From Defluviitaleaceae bacterium (GTDB taxonomy: Bacteria; Bacillota; Clostridia; Lachnospirales; WQUN01), in the NCBI GenBank assembly GCA_009780585.1, contig WQZS01000001.1, forward strand, positions 124,001 through 188,000: 64,000 nucleotides of DNA, written 5' to 3'. Positions 60,271 through 64,000 of this stretch are shown here, in pieces; position 1 is the stretch's first letter; each line of letters starts with the position of its first letter. Under the pieces are notes generated by a model, which ran no database searches, had not been told where the DNA came from, and saw nothing but the letters and a program-made list of their open reading frames with translations. A program made the position numbers and the translations under genes.

Positions 60271-63180
60271 CAGCGCGAGCGCGCCCTCAAAGTCGTAATT
60301 GTCGATCCGTTCCGCCACTTCCTCCATGCCTTCTATGCCTTGCAGCCGTTCTACATATTTGGATGCCTCGAAGTCCGATTTTTCCAACAGCGGCCTAAGC
60401 TCCGCAATTATTCCCGCCAATTCCCCTTCATCGGCTTGGGTTGTCTTTGCTTGTTTTTGGGCTTCCGCTTCGGCTACCAGGGGTTCGTATTCCTTCAACG
60501 CGGCGGCCATTTCCGACTCGATATCCGCGAACTGTTCGGGGGTGTATCCATACGGTTCGGTCTGCAATGAATGTTCCAGCGACGCGGCGGCATCCTGCAA
60601 TTTTACCCTCTTCAGATATCCCGCGGAGCTTTTTAACGTATGCGCGATGCGGTGCGCGGTTTTTAGGTCGCCCGTATGCAGCGCGGTTTTTATATTTTCG
60701 GCTGTTTCGCGGTTGTCCTTAACGAACGTGATGATAGCCTTGCGCAGCAATTCGTCTTCGCCGGAGGGGGTCTGCTGCCCCGTGACGCCCATAATCACCT
60801 TTTCTTTGGGCAGATAATTGATGATGATCTCCCGCAGTTCGTTGGAATTGATCGGCTTGGCGAGGAAGCCGTTAAACTTATTGTGGAAGAACATATCGCG
60901 CGCGTTCTTCATGACGTTGGCGGTCAGCGCGACGATGATCAAGTCCTCGTATTTACCGCCCATTTCGCGGATGCGCTGCACGGTTTCGACGCCGTCCATT
61001 TCGGGCATCATATGGTCCATAAATACGATATCGTAATCCCGTTCCTTTACCAATTCGATCGCCGCGTAGCCCGATTCCGCCATATCCGCTTGAATATCGA
61101 TAAAGCCCAAAAGTCCGTCGGCCACTTTGCGGTTAAATTCGTTGTCGTCCACCACCAGCACCTTCGCGTCGGGCGCGGTAAAAGTCTTGGCCGACGGGTC
61201 GATATCGACGGGGTCGGCTTTTTTCGCGTCGCCCTTAACGATGGGGATTGACACGATAAACGACGTACCGTGGCCGTATTCGCTTTCGACGGTGATCGTG
61301 CCGCCCATCATCTCCACGAAGGATTTGCAAATGGAAAGCCCGAGCCCCGTCCCCATAATGCCGCGGTTCTTCAGCTTGTCCACCTGCTCGAAGGCGTTGA
61401 ACAATTTGGGGAGATCCTCTTTTTTGATGCCGATACCCGTATCCGATATCTTGATGACGAGCATGGTACCCTTGACCGCCAGCGACAGTTTTATGTGGCC
61501 CGACTTCGTGAATTTAACGGAATTACTGCAAATATTCGTCAGCACCTGCCGCAGTTTCAAATCGTCGCCAAAAAGGTATTGGGGCAATTCGCCGTCGGTT
61601 TCGACAAAGAATTCCAGCCCCTTGTCCTTGGTCACATGGCCGAACATGGAGCCGATATTGTCGATGAATTGGTTGAAGTTATAATCCACGGGGTTTAATT
61701 CCAGTTTGCCCGCCTCGATTTTGGACATATCCAAGATGTCGTTGATAATCCCGAGTAAGGCATGTGCCGCCGTACCGATATCATTTACGTACCGTTTTTG
61801 CGATGGGGACAATTGTTCGTGCTCGAGGATTTCCGACATGCCGATGATGGCGTTCATGGGTGTGCGGATTTCGTGCGACATCTTCGCGAGGAAATCCGTT
61901 TTGGCTTGGTTTGCTTCCTGCGCGATTTCCACGGACTTGGTCATGCAGTTGATCGGGATATTTACGTTAAGGGCGATCTTGCGCGCCATGTCGTAGCAGG
62001 TTTCCGAACCGCAAGCGCCGCAGTCTACGTGGTTCTTTTCGCTGTCCACTTTTCCCAACTGTTCAAACGCGTTGGCCATGTCCGCGTCCGTAATCTGCGG
62101 GAAGCGGTTATATACAGGCTTGTACACCCGCAGGTAATCCCTGTAATCCAGCACGGCGTCCAACCGTTTATGCGGCGATTCGTAATCGGGTTTTTGCTTT
62201 TTTTCGGTTATCTTCGCCCTGCCCTCGTGCATAATCCTGTCGTTTTCGAAGATATTGCGCCCCTGCGCCCCCGCTGGGCCGATGTTGCATCCCTCGATGC
62301 AGTTTAATACGTCAAAGACCGCCGGTTTTAACGCGTCGGGGACCTCCGCGTATTTGTTTAACTTCTCGAATACGCTGAACCCCTCTCCCTTCATGATTTG
62401 CAGCTTCTTCCCCGAAAAGAACTCGATGTTTTCTTTTAACCCGCCGGGAAGGGGGAACAGCACGCCCAAGCCGCTTTCGTTGTGGTCGAAGTCGGTTTCC
62501 GCGTAGTTGCCCATGTCAATGCTGTTTTCATCCAAGTATTTGATGATGTTCGCGAAGGTAATGTTATACTGCGCGATGCCCGTGTCATGGAACTCGCCGG
62601 ACTTCGCGATACAGGGCGAGAGCGCGGCGATCTTGTCGGTGATACCTTCGTGCCGCTTCATATAAATAGAGGCGCACGCCATGGGGCTGTGCACCGGGGA
62701 TAGGTTGGGCAGCAAATCGTGCCGATACGTTTCGCAATAGGATACGATGACGGGGCAGGGTTGGGTGATGATCGGCGCGTGGTTTACCGCTTCCATGTGC
62801 TTGACATGCGCCCAAATACAAATGTCCGCCCCAAGCGACACATCGTATATCTTTTTGACGCCCCGTTCCCTTAAATATGTAAAAAGCCTTTTGTATTTGA
62901 GTATGTTGGTCTTTATGGAAGGCGCGGCCATCAGCGATATGGGGATACCCTTATCCAAATCCTCAAAGAAAAGTTGTATGTCGTCAGTATAATAACGCGC
63001 CCCATGCTTACACGCCCACACGCACCGCCCGCACCAGATGCACTTCTTCGCGTCTACACTTACTTTTATATCCCCGTTGTTGTCCTGATATGTAATATTC
63101 GCCATTTCCATGGGACATTCCCGCACGCACCGGTTGCATCCGACACATAGTTCGTGGTTCGTTTTAATCATTTCAACCAT
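60265..63180 (-). CDS. Hydrogenase-like hybrid histidine kinase (HydS-type sensor)
   Basis: A 971-residue redox or hydrogen sensor. Two [4Fe-4S] ferredoxin motifs (C12-C22, C47-C57) lead into an [FeFe]-hydrogenase large-subunit-like domain (about 70-330) with H-cluster-type cysteines C142 (TQPCPVIVSYC), C190 (SPCIAKSGEF), C294 and C298 (CIEGCNIG). A further Fe-S domain has C387, C390, C395 and C412. Then come a histidine kinase with H436 (MSHEIRTP), an ATPase domain with TGLGLS, a receiver with D722 (VFMDHMMPEMDG) and an HPt domain with H847 (AHRIAHTLKSS). No membrane segment is seen. The active-site motifs differ from catalytic hydrogenases, so sensing rather than turnover is inferred. GGAG lies eight bases before the ATG. 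No cognate regulator is adjacent. Confidence 0.92.
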   Translation of the reverse strand: MVEMIKTNHELCVGCNRCVRECPMEMANITYQDNNGDIKVSVDAKKCIWCGRCVWACKHGARYYTDDIQLFFEDLDKGIPISLMAAPSIKTNILKYKRLFTYLRERGVKKIYDVSLGADICIWAHVKHMEAVNHAPIITQPCPVIVSYCETYRHDLLPNLSPVHSPMACASIYMKRHEGITDKIAALSPCIAKSGEFHDTGIAQYNITFANIIKYLDENSIDMGNYAETDFDHNESGLGVLFPLPGGLKENIEFFSGKKLQIMKGEGFSVFEKLNKYAEVPDALKPAVFDVLNCIEGCNIGPAGAQGRNIFENDRIMHEGRAKITEKKQKPDYESPHKRLDAVLDYRDYLRVYKPVYNRFPQITDADMANAFEQLGKVDSEKNHVDCGACGSETCYDMARKIALNVNIPINCMTKSVEIAQEANQAKTDFLAKMSHEIRTPMNAIIGMSEILEHEQLSPSQKRYVNDIGTAAHALLGIINDILDMSKIEAGKLELNPVDYNFNQFIDNIGSMFGHVTKDKGLEFFVETDGELPQYLFGDDLKLRQVLTNICSNSVKFTKSGHIKLSLAVKGTMLVIKISDTGIGIKKEDLPKLFNAFEQVDKLKNRGIMGTGLGLSICKSFVEMMGGTITVESEYGHGTSFIVSIPIVKGDAKKADPVDIDPSAKTFTAPDAKVLVVDDNEFNRKVADGLLGFIDIQADMAESGYAAIELVKERDYDIVFMDHMMPEMDGVETVQRIREMGGKYEDLIIVALTANVMKNARDMFFHNKFNGFLAKPINSNELREIIINYLPKEKVIMGVTGQQTPSGEDELLRKAIITFVKDNRETAENIKTALHTGDLKTAHRIAHTLKSSAGYLKRVKLQDAAASLEHSLQTEPYGYTPEQFADIESEMAAALKEYEPLVAEAEAQKQAKTTQADEGELAGIIAELRPLLEKSDFEASKYVERLQGIEGMEEVAERIDNYDFEGALALL

Positions 63181-63224
63181 GGCGTATTCTCCAATCTTGA
63201 CGATAGGGTGATATGGCTAACATG

Positions 63225-63251
63225 ATTCTAACATACTTGTGATTCGTTGTA
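63225..63251 (-). promoter_or_regulatory. Probable promoter of the sensor kinase gene
   Basis: Leftward, TTACAA or GTTACA, a 16-17 bp spacer and TAGAAT (63225-63230) lie about 45 bp before the kinase ATG. The -35 is weak. Confidence 0.4.
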
Positions 63252-63265
63252 ACCTCTTTCCGTGT

Positions 63266-63271
63266 TATAAT
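63266..63271 (+). promoter_or_regulatory. -10 element of dnaE
   Basis: A perfect TATAAT lies 29 bp before the dnaE ATG, with only a poor -35 match. The leader contains ACACT-TGGG-AGTGT, a small hairpin that partly holds the GGGAG ribosome binding site. Confidence 0.5.
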
Positions 63272-63300
63272 CATCATATTATACACTTGGGAGTGTAGCC

Positions 63301-64000
63301 ATGTCATCCGCAAAGCCCTTCACCCACTTGCATGTCCATACCGAATATTCCCTCCTGGACGGTTCGGCCAAGATTAAAGACCTCGTCAAGCGCACGAAGG
63401 AGCTGGGCATGGACTCGCTCGCCATTACCGACCACGGCGTGATGTACGGCGTCATCGACTTTTACAAAGCGGCGAAAAAGGAAGGAATCAAGCCCATCCT
63501 GGGCTGCGAGGTATACATATCCCCCGGCTCGCGTACGGAAAAATCGAAAAGCGATTGGGGCAACTACCACCATTTGGTCCTGCTGGCGGAGAACGACATC
63601 GGCTACCATAACCTGATCAAGCTCGTATCGCTGGGCTTTACCGAAGGCTTCTATTACCGTCCGCGGATCGATATGGAAATCCTTGAACGCTACAAGGAAG
63701 GCTTGATCGCGTTAAGCGCGTGTCTGTCGGGTGTTATCAGCCGTGTGCTGGACGCCGAAGGGTACGAATCGGCGAAGAAAAAAGCGTTGTTTTACGACGG
63801 GATGTTCGGCCGCGGCAATTTCTTCCTGGAGCTGGGGGGATACGAAGCCGCCGAACAGCAAACCCTCAACCGCGAGCTGCTGCGTATGTCCAAGGAAACG
63901 GATATCCCCCTGGTTGCCACCAACGACGTACACTACATACACGCCGACGACGCCAAGGCGCAGGAAATCCTCCTGTGCATCCAAACGGGCAAGACGATCC
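63301..64000 (+). CDS. dnaE: DNA polymerase III alpha subunit (5' part, cut by window end)
   Basis: The first 233 codons of DnaE, the replicative or lesion-tolerant DNA polymerase. They cover the N-terminal PHP domain with FTHLHVHTEYSLLDGS, AITDHGVMYG, GCEVYI and TNDVHYI, whose histidines and aspartates bind metal. The polymerase core lies outside the window. GGGAG precedes the ATG. Confidence 0.96.
   Translation, partial: MSSAKPFTHLHVHTEYSLLDGSAKIKDLVKRTKELGMDSLAITDHGVMYGVIDFYKAAKKEGIKPILGCEVYISPGSRTEKSKSDWGNYHHLVLLAENDIGYHNLIKLVSLGFTEGFYYRPRIDMEILERYKEGLIALSACLSGVISRVLDAEGYESAKKKALFYDGMFGRGNFFLELGGYEAAEQQTLNRELLRMSKETDIPLVATNDVHYIHADDAKAQEILLCIQTGKTI

Overview
The window is one contiguous, very gene-dense chromosomal segment of a low-to-mid GC anaerobic Gram-positive bacterium, most likely an uncultured Clostridia-type Bacillota. 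The evidence is the asp23-nusB-xseAB-ispA-dxs-nadK-recN gene order, an AdhE-type fermentative alcohol dehydrogenase, an EFR1-type flavodoxin/ferredoxin protein, a sensory [FeFe]-hydrogenase kinase, and a monoderm type IV pilus locus with no outer-membrane secretin. The taxonomic placement is inference. No tRNA, rRNA, CRISPR array, complete insertion sequence or prophage was seen.

Layout. 1-3515: oligopeptide ABC ATPase (cut by the window edge), a DUF445 protein, rsmA and a TraX-like protein. 3512-9326: uvrA with its own promoter, an orphan sugar-type solute-binding lipoprotein, and lgt. 9350-18129: a leftward housekeeping operon asp23-nusB-xseA-xseB-ispA-DUF212-dxs-SurA_N-like-nadK-recN, with a vapB fragment at its distal end. 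18281-21568: a DUF4143 ATPase, tgt and an MNT-HEPN pair behind a decayed antitoxin gene. 21641-44488: a leftward type IV pilus locus (pilB, pilT, major pilin, prepilin peptidase, pilC, pilM-pilN fusion, pilO, a 3509-residue giant prepilin, three small pilin-like proteins). 44603-55358: an RlmL-type methyltransferase, an antitoxin-PIN pair, an MFS transporter, a UroD-superfamily protein, adhE, an APH-like kinase, MATE and dnaX. 55381-58855: dnaX is separated from ybaB-recR by an uncharacterised gene, two tandem HicB/HicA-type pairs and an EFR1 gene. 58876-64000: a second MATE transporter, a hydrogenase-like hybrid histidine kinase, and the start of dnaE.

How the genes work together. The pilus locus has a near-consensus promoter (44460-44488) and many overlapping stop/start codons, so much of it may be one long transcript. 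Its most striking products are the giant prepilin, built from four copies of a GLUG-type module plus DUF11-like domains, and the toxin-antitoxin genes wedged between pilus genes and coupled to them: antitoxin-PIN between pilB and pilT, BrnT plus partner and a broken HigA-type antidote between pilT and the major pilin, PIN plus a small protein between pilO and the giant gene, and MNT-HEPN after the last pilus gene. With the pairs at 45.8-46.4 kb and 56.2-57.1 kb and three antitoxin remnants, the window holds about nine toxin-antitoxin loci, alive or decayed, in 64 kb.
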